DNA of 23,592 nucleotides from JBMOLK01 sp049325575 (GTDB taxonomy: Bacteria > Bacillota > Clostridia > Acetivibrionales > Acetivibrionaceae). This document shows positions 14,989-23,421 of this stretch, piece by piece. Made by a program: the position numbers and the translations under genes. A model generated the notes under the pieces. That model did not search any database. It saw only the letters and a program-made list of their open reading frames with translations, and had not been told where the DNA came from. The DNA is taken from NCBI GenBank assembly GCA_049325575.1, contig JBMOLK010000023.1:1-23592 (forward strand), read 5' to 3'. The first letter of the stretch is position 1; each line of letters opens with the position of its first letter.

Positions 14989-16188
14989 ATGACAGTTCCT
15001 GTAGTAGTTTGCATAGACGATGAAAGAATTGTGATTGATAGTTTAAAAGAACAGCTCCGGTTCAGGTATTGTGATAACCTATACATTGAATCTGCTGAAA
15101 GTGGTGAAGAAGCCCTTGAACTTATTGAAGAGCTGTTATCTCAAGGAATAGAAATTCCCCTTGTAATCTGTGACTATCTAATGCCACATATGAAGGGCGA
15201 TGAAGTACTTTCGGGTATAAAATCACTTTCACCCACAACTTCAGGTATCCTCCTAACAGGGCAAGCTACATTGGACGCTATTAAAAATGTGGTTAATAAT
15301 GGTGTAATAAGCAGGTATATACCAAAACCCTGGGATAAAAGTACCCTGTATGGAGCAGTTGAAGATATCCTAAAAAAATATTCAATAGAGAAATCAAAGC
15401 AGGACAAATATGAAACAGCAAAGAGGCTCCAATTGGAGCTTAATGAAAAGGAGAATCAGTTAAACCAACATATTAAAGGAGGTTTACAAAACTCCGATAT
15501 TCTATCCATTAAGTCATACATAGAACTGACATCCGAGAAGATTAATTCATCCCTCATGACAGTGTTTCACAACCTGGAGTCAATTAAACAAATAAGTGAC
15601 GAATTACCTCAAGATGATGCAGAGAGTTCCAATATCATACAAAGTTTTTTTGTCCAGACTTCCCGCACACTCGAAAGTCTCCTTGAAACCTTCTCTCATA
15701 CAAGTGCAGTATGCTCTGATAATAGTATAACAAATTTATCCGTAAATCACCAGACTGTATGGCCTTACACCAGTGGAACAATGGTCTTTGTAAGTATCTC
15801 AAACCTAATAGAGAGAATTGAAATTATCGAAAAGCAGATAAAAAAGGGTGATAAAAAAATTGTAGTATGGGATGATGAAGAGATGCTTGTTTTTAATCTT
15901 GAGGATATTATATGTTTTACATCTGAAGATAGAACTACATTTGCTTTTACTGAAAAAGGCAAGTTTAAAGTTAAGGAGACCCTTGATTCTCTCGAAGGTC
16001 GTCTCAAATACTTTCATTTTTTCAGATGCCACAGAAGCTTTCTGATTAACGTAAACCATATAACGAGAATTACACCGTGGCTTGGTAGTAACAGCTATGT
16101 TTCAAAACTTGAAGGTCTTAATATTGATGTTCCAATAAGTAGAAACAAAGTAAAGGATATGAAGAAGCTTCTTGGTTTAGTTAATTAA
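14989..16188 (+). CDS. Response regulator with receiver and C-terminal LytTR DNA-binding domain
   Basis: A 399-residue protein. Residues ~3-130 form the receiver: Asp10/Asp11, phospho-acceptor Asp62 in ICDYLMP, LLTGQA and PKPW. A helical linker of ~150 residues follows. The last ~110 residues are a LytTR domain, with LEDIICFTSEDRTTFAFT, FFRCHRSFLINVNHI and a C-terminal PISRNKVKDMKKLL. LytTR regulators (AgrA, ComE and relatives) are the typical outputs of peptide-pheromone systems. I prefer the ATG at 14989 because GGGAG (14973-14977) lies upstream; the in-frame ATG at 14971 has no ribosome binding site. The gene starts 25 bases after the first regulator and both share a transcript. It is the probable transcriptional output of the cassette. 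Confidence 0.92.
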   Translation: MTVPVVVCIDDERIVIDSLKEQLRFRYCDNLYIESAESGEEALELIEELLSQGIEIPLVICDYLMPHMKGDEVLSGIKSLSPTTSGILLTGQATLDAIKNVVNNGVISRYIPKPWDKSTLYGAVEDILKKYSIEKSKQDKYETAKRLQLELNEKENQLNQHIKGGLQNSDILSIKSYIELTSEKINSSLMTVFHNLESIKQISDELPQDDAESSNIIQSFFVQTSRTLESLLETFSHTSAVCSDNSITNLSVNHQTVWPYTSGTMVFVSISNLIERIEIIEKQIKKGDKKIVVWDDEEMLVFNLEDIICFTSEDRTTFAFTEKGKFKVKETLDSLEGRLKYFHFFRCHRSFLINVNHITRITPWLGSNSYVSKLEGLNIDVPISRNKVKDMKKLLGLVN

Positions 16189-16196
16189 ATAGCTTA

Positions 16197-16229
16197 CCAG
16201 GGGCGCATTTTTCATATAAGCGCCCCTGG
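16197..16229 (+). terminator. Terminator after the LytTR regulator
   Basis: CCAGGGGCGC (16197-16206) pairs perfectly with GCGCCCCTGG (16220-16229). The T stretch after it is imperfect. It begins nine bases after the stop codon. Confidence 0.72.
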
Positions 16230-16353
16230 CGGTCTTATTTCTATTACTAGTGCTTTTTAAACATTACTAATTTCTAATCACTCATAATGTTAAAAAATGC
16301 GCTTCCTCTGTCTGTGCCTAGTATGACCTAGAAGTTAATTCTGTCACGAGGCA

Positions 16354-17208
16354 TTAGTTTATATAACCAATCTGTACGCATCCGGTATGTCCATATCCGT
16401 CAATATCATGCCCTATATAAAATCCTCTGCCGGCACCTGCTGTAAACAAGTCACATCTGTTTGAAAGAGATCTTCCTGCTTCATCAGTCAGCATATAGTA
16501 ACCGCTTGCAAAATCAAAGCTGTAGTTGATTTGCTCTCCATTTTCACCAAGGATATTAAAATTGTTTCCTTCAAGCTTCATGGATGCTACTTTAAATGAC
16601 TTTGTAACATCGGGTTCCGGTGTATACCAGATTATGGAGGCATTTGCCCCTTCATAGTGAGAGGACATATATAATAGTTTGCTCTTGATTTCTTCACAAT
16701 TTTCGGTATTTACTTTGATAGACACACCACTCCATGTGATTTGCTCATTCTTCACCCTAAAGCTGATTTCTTCTGACAGCCCTTCAAAAGCTGTATCATT
16801 ATCAGTTTCGGGCCATTCAACCTTAATTTTGTAATTTACAGTCTCCTTAGTACTTTTCGCTAGAGTTCTGTTATGCTTAATACCAACCGGTTTGTCATTT
16901 AGAAAAACACTGTACTTAAGGGGTTTAATAGCTTGATTTGCACCAATAAGCTCTACGGTCTGCATTGTATTAACACCTACTTCAGATGAAACCGGAATAA
17001 CAAATTCTCTCATTTCCGTAGGAGCCAGTTCTATACTTAAGTTAAACGCTTTTATTTCATCTTCATTAAGCTTGAAAACCGATGATTTAACAGTACCCTG
17101 TGCTGATGCCTCCCTAACATATCTTGCATAAGTGCCTGCTATCATTCCTGTAACAAAAACTGCCATAACCACCATCAAAATAACTTTTACCCCTATTTTC
17201 CTGATCAT
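16354..17208 (-). CDS. TasA/camelysin-like exported protein with SipW-type signal peptide
   Basis: A 284-residue protein with an N-terminal membrane segment (VKVILMVVMAVFVTGMIAGT) followed by YARYVREAS. This resembles the signal peptides of SipW-dependent proteins such as TasA and camelysin. The body is beta-rich with few Cys residues, in keeping with a secreted surface or matrix protein. The last ~30 residues (GFYIGHDIDGYGHTG) are Gly- and Tyr-rich. I chose the ATG at 17208 with AGGGAGG upstream; the in-frame GTG at 17235 lies before the ribosome binding site. A SipW-type peptidase gene is 158 bases upstream on the same strand and is the likely processing enzyme. Assignment to the TasA family rests on signal peptide and context. 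Confidence 0.75.
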   Translation of the reverse strand: MIRKIGVKVILMVVMAVFVTGMIAGTYARYVREASAQGTVKSSVFKLNEDEIKAFNLSIELAPTEMREFVIPVSSEVGVNTMQTVELIGANQAIKPLKYSVFLNDKPVGIKHNRTLAKSTKETVNYKIKVEWPETDNDTAFEGLSEEISFRVKNEQITWSGVSIKVNTENCEEIKSKLLYMSSHYEGANASIIWYTPEPDVTKSFKVASMKLEGNNFNILGENGEQINYSFDFASGYYMLTDEAGRSLSNRCDLFTAGAGRGFYIGHDIDGYGHTGCVQIGYIN

Positions 17209-17366
17209 AACATTAATTACCTCCCTATTTATCACTTAATTTTGATTTATTTATTTAATCCGCCGGCAGGACTAAGCAATGTTAAAAATGCAACTCTTTT
17301 TTTGTACTACACATGTTCCAGGATACTTTAATTTACGAAGCAATACCTCTATGCTAAGTCATGAGC

Positions 17367-17933
17367 CTACTTGTGACTCTGTTCAGCACGTACTGTAGAT
17401 CTGGTATTGTTAGACCTTCTAAAAATAGTAGCGATAAAGGTTATCAATACTACAGAAATGGGCAGACATGCCATCAGAATAAACCCGTAGGTGCTTTTAG
17501 TAAATTTTGATACCTTGCCTAAAAATGGTACCCCCATATACAACTTACCCTCTAGATTTTCTTTATTCAATACAATCGGTTCATCTTTTGAACTGTTTGC
17601 ATCACCTTTTGTAACTACTGTTAAAGAACCCTCTCTATTATGTGATATAGTTAAAACCCTGTGTGTAACAAAACTATCTTCACTGGTTTTGTATGTTATA
17701 ATATCTCCCGGAGTAATTTCTTCAGGTTCAACCTTTTCTATTATTATAAAATCCTCCCTATCAAAGACCGGGACCATGGACCCGCTTAATACTTGATAGA
17801 CTTGAAAATTTCCTATCTTAATAAATGTTTCATGCCCTAAAAACATTTTTACAGACGTCCATATGACTGCTACCATGGCAAACAATATAAGAACGTTTAA
17901 GGCTCTATCCACATACTTCAAAAACCTCTTCAC
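17367..17933 (-). CDS. Signal peptidase I, SipW/archaeal (ER) type
   Basis: This membrane-anchored serine protease of ~188 residues has a transmembrane segment near residues 12-32, the nucleophile Ser in VLSGSMVP (~52) and a His in FVTHRV (~91). In ordinary bacterial signal peptidases a Lys occupies that second position; the His defines the SipW/eukaryotic type. A second hydrophobic segment lies near the C-terminus (YGFILMACLPISVVLITFIA). The start is either GTG at 17933 or the adjacent TTG at 17936; both follow AAGGGCGG and the choice changes one residue. Paired with the TasA-like gene downstream, it should process that protein. Confidence 0.9.
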   Translation of the reverse strand: MKRFLKYVDRALNVLILFAMVAVIWTSVKMFLGHETFIKIGNFQVYQVLSGSMVPVFDREDFIIIEKVEPEEITPGDIITYKTSEDSFVTHRVLTISHNREGSLTVVTKGDANSSKDEPIVLNKENLEGKLYMGVPFLGKVSKFTKSTYGFILMACLPISVVLITFIATIFRRSNNTRSTVRAEQSHK

Positions 17934-18137
17934 CAAATCACCCGCCCTTCATTTTTTACTTTAATCTTAAGTACAGTTTAATTTTATCGTCTATCATTTG
18001 ATTTGTATTAAGTTTACGCTGGAATGCTTAAAATTGATGATGAAATATAAGAATTACTGTACGTATTGTTATTGCATATATTGTTTGGAAAGATAATTTA
18101 TAGATTTTCTATCTTGACATAAAACGACATTATTTTC

Positions 18138-18166
18138 TTGAAACCATTTTGAAAATCTGTTAAAAT
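18138..18166 (+). promoter_or_regulatory. Sigma-A promoter far upstream of the dockerin gene
   Basis: TTGAAA at 18138-18143, a 17-base spacer, and TAAAAT at 18161-18166. If it serves the dockerin gene, the untranslated leader is about 465 bases long. Confidence 0.5.
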
Positions 18167-18487
18167 TATAGCTAGAGATTAGAAATACTATCCATATGTT
18201 ATAGTTAATAACTTTTAAGGGGAGATTTAATTATACACAAATACAAAGTATACTCTACAATGCTTTTTCAGTACTTTTTTCACTTCCATAAAGTATAAGT
18301 ATCTATTCTTTTTGCTGCAACAATCTTAACAGATGAATCAAACTCCCTCTAATAATTATATCTGGTGCCTCGCTGCGTAATATATTTCTATATGATAATA
18401 CCGGGCAATTTATATGGAAATATGTACGAATTATAAATACCAGCACATGATTTTTCACTTTTCGACAAGATATTATAAAGGATTAAG

Positions 18488-18575
18488 TGTGAAACGTGTA
18501 CAGTAAACGAGGCATAAACAGTAGAAGCACATACTACCCTGTAGAAATCTTGTAAAAGGAGGGATGGGTTTCACA
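18488..18575 (+). ncRNA. Possible structured leader RNA
   Basis: TGTGAAAC (18488-18495) pairs perfectly with GTTTCACA (18568-18575), closing an 88-base element. Inside, TACAG (18499-18503) can pair with CTGTA (18539-18543), and GTAG (18521-18524) with CTAC (18534-18537), so the helices nest. It lies ~60 bases before the dockerin gene. I could not match it to a known riboswitch class. Confidence 0.25.
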
Positions 18576-18637
18576 AATAATTGTACTGCCAGTTCTCTTA
18601 ACTTTATTAAATTTTATATTAATGGGGAGGTATAACT

Positions 18638-19261
18638 ATGAAAAAAGTTTTATTACTTTTAGTCAGCATTGTAATAACATGTACTGTTTTGTTAAACTGT
18701 ACACTGGCTTTCGCAGCGAACTTCAGGATGTATTATATATTGGAGCCAGCTGCCGAAATAACCTCTAATAGCGCCCGGATTAGCGGAACTGTAATACAAG
18801 GCCCAATAATAAACAATGATCCTATATGGCCCGGGTATGTTTTTATACTTGAATATTGGGAAACCAATAATCCTTCAACAACTAAAAAAGATATAGGTGT
18901 TGGAGCTGGCACAGATGGCTGTATATTCAATGAACTTCTTACTGGTTTAAAACCAAACACTGAATATACTTATAAAATCATTTCCGGAATGCCTTGTTCT
19001 CCTTATCCTGATACTCCTTCGGCTCTTACCTTTAAAACACTGGGCTCATCTCTGGTTGGCGACTTAAATGCCGATGGAAAAATAGATTCTACTGACTGTA
19101 CATTAATGAAGAGGTATCTGCTGCGTATAATAACGGTCCTTCCTACAGAGGATGAACTCTTGATAGGAGACTTAAATGGTGATAACAGTATTAACTCTAC
19201 TGATTATGTATTGCTTAAAAAATATGTTTTACGAATTATAACCGAGTTTCCTAAGAGTTAA
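18638..19261 (+). CDS. Secreted protein with fibronectin III-like domain and type I dockerin
   Basis: A 207-residue cellulosomal protein. It has a signal peptide (1-27, ending AFA-A), a ~100-residue beta-sandwich that looks like fibronectin type III (SARISG near 45-50, LTGLKPNTEYTYKI at 101-114) and a dockerin. The two calcium-binding repeats begin GDLNADGKIDSTD (141-153) and GDLNGDNSINSTD (177-189). Both carry the Ser-Thr pair seen in dockerins of the Acetivibrio (Clostridium) thermocellus type. There is no catalytic domain, so the protein would bring only a small binding or spacer domain to a cohesin on a scaffoldin. The ATG has GGGGAGG at ideal spacing. Confidence 0.92.
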   Translation: MKKVLLLLVSIVITCTVLLNCTLAFAANFRMYYILEPAAEITSNSARISGTVIQGPIINNDPIWPGYVFILEYWETNNPSTTKKDIGVGAGTDGCIFNELLTGLKPNTEYTYKIISGMPCSPYPDTPSALTFKTLGSSLVGDLNADGKIDSTDCTLMKRYLLRIITVLPTEDELLIGDLNGDNSINSTDYVLLKKYVLRIITEFPKS

Positions 19262-19307
19262 CTATACTAAAACTTGTTAGAGATACTTGGAGTGGAGTTT
19301 AAACATT

Positions 19308-19345
19308 AAAAACCCGGGGGCGGTCCACGATGCCTCCGGGTTTTT
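19308..19345. terminator. Bidirectional terminator between dockerin and citrate synthase genes
   Basis: AAAAACCCGGGGGC (19308-19321) pairs with GCCTCCGGGTTTTT (19332-19345) with one G-T pair. A and T runs on either side serve both converging genes. Confidence 0.85.
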
Positions 19346-19347
19346 AA

Positions 19348-20715
19348 TTACCTTTTATCCATCGCTGTATAGTCACGCTTCTTGGCAACACTCTTATATG
19401 CCGGCCTGATAATCTTTCCGGAATTCACGATTTCTTCAATACGGTGCGCACTCCAACCCACAATTCTGGAAATAGCGAAAATTGGCGTGAACATCTCGGG
19501 CGGTAAATCCAGCATTCTATACACAAAACCGGAATAAAAATCCACGTTAGCGCTTACTCCCTTGTACATTTTACGCACATTGCTGATAACTCCGGGAGCC
19601 AGCTGTTCTACCTTCGCATAAAGATTGAATTCATCCTCCAGACCCTTTTCCTTTGCAAGCTGTTGGGCATGTTCCTTTAAAATAACACACCTTGGATCCG
19701 ATATGGAATAAACAGCATGACCAATACCGTAGATTAAACCTGAACGGTCAAAAGCTTCCTTACTGAGCAGTTTCATAAGATAGTTTGAAACTTCCTCGTC
19801 ATCTTTCCAATCCTTCAAGTTTTGCTTCATATCTTCAAACATTTGAACAACTTTAATATTGGCCCCCCCATGTCTTGGTCCCTTTAGGGAACCAAGTGCT
19901 GCAGCCATTACAGAGTATGTATCTGTTCCGGATGATGTAACAACATGTGTCACAAAGGACGAGTTGTTTCCACCTCCATGCTCTGCATGAAGGACAAGAG
20001 CAAGGTCTAAAAGCGTTGCTTCAAGCTTTGTATACTTACTGTCGGGTCTTAACATATGCAGAATGTTTTCAGCAGTACTTAAATCGGGTCTTGGAGTGTG
20101 AATAAACAAGCTGTTATCACCATGATAATGAGAAAATGCCTGGTAACCGTAAACTGCAATTGTTGGAAAATTTGCGATCAGTCTTATACACTGTTTTAAC
20201 ACATTCTTGACTGAAGTATCATCAGCAGCGTCGTCAAAGCTGTATAAAGCCAAAACACTTCTTGCCAAAACATTCATAATATCCTTACTTGGAGCTTTTA
20301 AGATCATATCACGGGCAAAATCCCCCGGAAGTTTACGGTAATGGGAAATAAGGTGTTCAAAATCCGAAAGCTCTTTTTTGTTCGGAAGATTCCCAAACAA
20401 AAGCAAATAGGAGGTTTCTTCAAAACCATAGCGTCCATCTTCAAGAAACCCATTAACAATATCGGATATATCAACACCTCTGTAAATTAGTCTTCCTGGA
20501 ACCGGAACCATTTCATTCTCATCAATGATGTATGAATGTACCTCTCCAATCTCTGTTAGACCAACAAGTACGCCCTTGCCGTCTATATCACGCAATCCTC
20601 GCTTTACTGCATATTTACTGAACAACTCCGGTTCAATATAGCTGCTCTTTACAGCCATGTTACTAAGTCCATCAAGCATCTTTCCTTCAAATTCTTCAAA
20701 TCTAGCACTTACCAT
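19348..20715 (-). CDS. gltA: Citrate synthase (GltA family)
   Basis: A 455-residue protein of the citrate/2-methylcitrate synthase family, condensing acetyl-CoA and oxaloacetate. The three catalytic residues are visible: His in LHAEHGGGNNSSF, His in YGIGHAVYSISDPR, and Asp in SANVDFYSG. The substrate loop GSLKGPRHGGAN and the C-terminal FAISRIVGWSAHRIEE are typical. The N-terminal ~70 residues form an extension found in related clostridial enzymes. I chose the ATG at 20715 (MVSARFEEF) because GAGGTG lies just before it; an upstream in-frame GTG is inside that ribosome binding site. It ends against a terminator and is monocistronic. 2-methylcitrate synthase is less likely, as no prp genes are nearby. 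Confidence 0.92.
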   Translation of the reverse strand: MVSARFEEFEGKMLDGLSNMAVKSSYIEPELFSKYAVKRGLRDIDGKGVLVGLTEIGEVHSYIIDENEMVPVPGRLIYRGVDISDIVNGFLEDGRYGFEETSYLLLFGNLPNKKELSDFEHLISHYRKLPGDFARDMILKAPSKDIMNVLARSVLALYSFDDAADDTSVKNVLKQCIRLIANFPTIAVYGYQAFSHYHGDNSLFIHTPRPDLSTAENILHMLRPDSKYTKLEATLLDLALVLHAEHGGGNNSSFVTHVVTSSGTDTYSVMAAALGSLKGPRHGGANIKVVQMFEDMKQNLKDWKDDEEVSNYLMKLLSKEAFDRSGLIYGIGHAVYSISDPRCVILKEHAQQLAKEKGLEDEFNLYAKVEQLAPGVISNVRKMYKGVSANVDFYSGFVYRMLDLPPEMFTPIFAISRIVGWSAHRIEEIVNSGKIIRPAYKSVAKKRDYTAMDKR

Positions 20716-21056
20716 AGTATTACACCTCACACAATTAATATATTAACAACTAAACCTATCGAACTTCAGATTTATTAAGGAAAGCATTGTATGACTTGCA
20801 TGGAATAAAGCTCTTAACGGAGACTACACTCATAAGAATAAGCATTTGATGTCTTCTTTTTATTATAACTAATTTATCACTGCTTAACAAGTAAGTAAAT
20901 AATCTATAAAAAGTGAAGTTACATTTGGTTAATTATCAATTCAAAATAATTGGACAATTATTACACGAAATGGTAAAGTATTTTTGTCATTATTTATAAA
21001 ATTTATTTAAGTTTTCTTTTATATATGTATGTTTTGTATATGTATGGAGGATATGT
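20716..21056. other. 341-base divergent gap between citrate synthase and PAS kinase genes
   Basis: It holds the citrate synthase promoter and a perfect 7-bp inverted repeat, AATAATT-GGAC-AATTATT (20945-20962), which may be an operator. TTGTCA at 20984-20989 could be a -35 for the kinase, but no good -10 follows. No gene is seen. Confidence 0.5.
20862..20890 (-). promoter_or_regulatory. Promoter of citrate synthase
   Basis: On the minus strand TTGTTA (20890-20885), a 17-base spacer, and TATAAT (20867-20862). The resulting leader would be about 140 bases. Confidence 0.6.
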
Positions 21057-23378
21057 ATGTACGAAGTTAAGACACATAATTTTAGTCATATTCCTTACCT
21101 TTTGGTAATTAACGGAGTTGTTATGGGGGTAAACCAACCTTTTCTCCATTTCACAGGATACTCCAAAGCAGAAATTATTAATAATACCTTATCAGATGTC
21201 ACAAGAAAACTACTAAAGATATCTGAGGATTTAAGCGACTTAGAGAATCTGCAAAACAGCAAAGGCATTTTCTTGTTTACAAAAAGCAGTAGTGCAAAAG
21301 AGGTGGCCGTTAAAGTATGTATGGGTAATAATCATAATACTATCCTTTATACATTTGAAGAAAGGCCTGACTCTTTCACTGATGAAAAATTCCCCTATTT
21401 ATCGCAGCTTTGCGAAGAAAACTTCAAGGGAGTGGCAATATACTGCATCCCGGATAGTATCCTTGTTAAAGCAAATCAATGCTATGCAAGCTTTCTTGAT
21501 GAACCGGGCACAAAAGTTGAAGATATTATAGGAAAAAGGATAGATGATATATTTGAAGGTTGGAAGGGAAGTCCTTCTGAGTCTATATGGCGAAATATCA
21601 TAAAAACCGGTAAATCATTTTATGCAAGTGAATATATGTATGATGGTTTTAAGAGAGGACGAACATATTGGGACTGTACAATTACACCTGTTTGCCATCA
21701 TGGAAAAGTCAAGTACCTGGTAGTCGTTTCAAGTGATGTAACCGAATATGTTCAGCAAAAGATATATATTAAAGAACAAACAAAGCTAATTGAACAGCAG
21801 AGCAGAAATTTGGAGGCTGTTATTGAAAACTTGTCTGACGCTGTATTTGTATTCGACAGTGCAGGAAATTATATACTGGCAAACAAGCCCGGAAGGGAGT
21901 ACTTTCCATCATTCAAACTTAATAAGGCTGGGGATGCATATGCACTTGCCAGGTATTTTGATTCTAACAGTAATGAAATACCTTTTAAGGATATGCCTAT
22001 ATCCCAGCTTCTAAAAGGAAAAAGCATAGAAAATGTGAGAATGACCATGGAGCATGCAGGTATAAGAAGGCATATATCCGTAAGCGGCACACCGGTAACT
22101 AACCACAAAGGAGATATAGAACTTGCAGTATTATGCAGCAGGGATGTAACAGAATATGTTGAACATGAAAAGATGCTAAAAAAGCAGTTGGACTATCTCT
22201 ATAAGCTAATAAACACTTTTGATCTGCCTATAGTAAGAATCTCCTATCCCAAACTGGAGTTAATAGAGTTTAACAAAAAAGCATATACTGAGTTGTATAA
22301 GTTGACTGACATAGTTGCTCAATATGAGCTAAACCCCAATAAAACATCACAAAAAATAGTTGATATATTTCCACACTTTAAGTCGGATGATAATCATTTG
22401 TATGTTTGTGAAGCAGCAGAGACAAAGGTTCCTGTATACAGAAAAAATTACAGCATTATAAAATCTGACCACAAGCGTCACATAAATACAATCTACCAGC
22501 CAATCCTAAATTCCAAGGATGAAGTTGTTGAATTTCTTATTATTTCTGTTGATGTAACCAGTGAAATAAAAGAAAAAGAAGCATTGGAAAGACTGCTTAA
22601 AATGAAGGATGAATTCTTATCTCTTATTTCTCATGAATTTAAAACACCTCTAACTGTTATTAATTCAGCAATTCAGGCTATGGAACTAATTTGCAAAAAT
22701 GAACTTACCGACAAGTCAAGAAGTTTCCTTAGCAAGATCAAACAGAATTCCTTCAGGCAGCTGCGTCTGGTAAACAATTTACTGGATATAACAAGAGCTA
22801 ATGCAGGGAGAATAAAAATACACAATAGGAATCTTGATATAGTAATGGCTGCAAGAGCTATAACCGAGTCAGTGAGGCTTTATGCAGATCAAAAAGGGGT
22901 TAATCTGGCATTTTATTCAACACTCTCAAAAAAAACAATAGGTATAGATGATGAAAAATTTGAGCGAATACTCCTAAATCTCTTGTCTAACGCTATAAAA
23001 TTTACTCCTAAAGGAAAATCTATTTCCGTAAGAGTATCACAAAAAGCTCGTATGGTATGCTTGGAGGTTGCCGATGAAGGTGTCGGAATTCCTAAGGACA
23101 AACAGGGTCTGATCTTTGAGCGCTTCGGTCAGGTGGATAGTTCACTGACCCGTCAGGCAGAAGGTACCGGAATTGGATTGTCTCTGGTAAAACTATTGGT
23201 CAACGCACTCGGAGGAAAAATAAGTGTAAATAGTAAAGTAGGTAAAGGAACTACATTCACTGTCTTACTGCCATCCGAAAAGATAAAAGAAACTAACATC
23301 GAAAAGACTATTGAAGAAATTACCGATAATAGGCTTGTGCAGATGGTTGCTGTAGAGTTTTCTGATATATATCTCTAA
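21057..23378 (+). CDS. Cytoplasmic multi-PAS sensor histidine kinase
   Basis: A 773-residue kinase without membrane segments. Three to four PAS domains occupy about residues 8-90, 125-240, 250-365 and 385-505; the SSDVTEYV and SRDVTEYV ends of two of them are typical PAS termini before a linker helix. The H-box is SLISHEFKTPLT with His526. The ATPase domain has LLNLLSNAIKFTPKG, VADEGVGIPKD, FERFGQVD and GTGIGLSLV. The ATG at 21057 has GGAGG seven bases upstream. No response regulator gene adjoins it; the two regulators 5-7 kb away are possible partners, but the 7TM kinase is closer to them. The signal is unknown; soluble PAS kinases often sense redox state or ligands inside the cell. Confidence 0.92.
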   Translation: MYEVKTHNFSHIPYLLVINGVVMGVNQPFLHFTGYSKAEIINNTLSDVTRKLLKISEDLSDLENLQNSKGIFLFTKSSSAKEVAVKVCMGNNHNTILYTFEERPDSFTDEKFPYLSQLCEENFKGVAIYCIPDSILVKANQCYASFLDEPGTKVEDIIGKRIDDIFEGWKGSPSESIWRNIIKTGKSFYASEYMYDGFKRGRTYWDCTITPVCHHGKVKYLVVVSSDVTEYVQQKIYIKEQTKLIEQQSRNLEAVIENLSDAVFVFDSAGNYILANKPGREYFPSFKLNKAGDAYALARYFDSNSNEIPFKDMPISQLLKGKSIENVRMTMEHAGIRRHISVSGTPVTNHKGDIELAVLCSRDVTEYVEHEKMLKKQLDYLYKLINTFDLPIVRISYPKLELIEFNKKAYTELYKLTDIVAQYELNPNKTSQKIVDIFPHFKSDDNHLYVCEAAETKVPVYRKNYSIIKSDHKRHINTIYQPILNSKDEVVEFLIISVDVTSEIKEKEALERLLKMKDEFLSLISHEFKTPLTVINSAIQAMELICKNELTDKSRSFLSKIKQNSFRQLRLVNNLLDITRANAGRIKIHNRNLDIVMAARAITESVRLYADQKGVNLAFYSTLSKKTIGIDDEKFERILLNLLSNAIKFTPKGKSISVRVSQKARMVCLEVADEGVGIPKDKQGLIFERFGQVDSSLTRQAEGTGIGLSLVKLLVNALGGKISVNSKVGKGTTFTVLLPSEKIKETNIEKTIEEITDNRLVQMVAVEFSDIYL

Positions 23379-23383
23379 TTCCA

Positions 23384-23410
23384 GGCAGCTTCGTGACTCA
23401 CGAAACTGCC
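23384..23410. terminator. Hairpin between convergent kinase and amidase genes
   Basis: GGCAGCTTCGTGA and TCACGAAACTGCC pair with one mismatch around a single base. No strong T run follows on either side, so its efficiency as a terminator is uncertain. Confidence 0.55.
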
Positions 23411-23421
23411 TTATCAAATCA

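Larger units (their letters stand above)
17934..18637. other. 700-base intergenic region between divergent signal peptidase and dockerin genes
   Basis: It contains one convincing plus-strand promoter (18138-18166) and a candidate structured RNA (18488-18575). A frame without a start codon at ~18235-18297 would encode HKYKVYSTMLFQYFFHFHKV after GGGGAG, but its first codon is ATA, so it may be the stub of a decayed gene. I found no clear promoter for the signal peptidase. Confidence 0.5.

Noticed and set aside
18564..18635. Short frame beginning MGFTNNCTASS before the dockerin gene
   Set aside because: The Shine-Dalgarno-like GGAGGG touches the ATG with no spacing and the 23 residues look non-coding.
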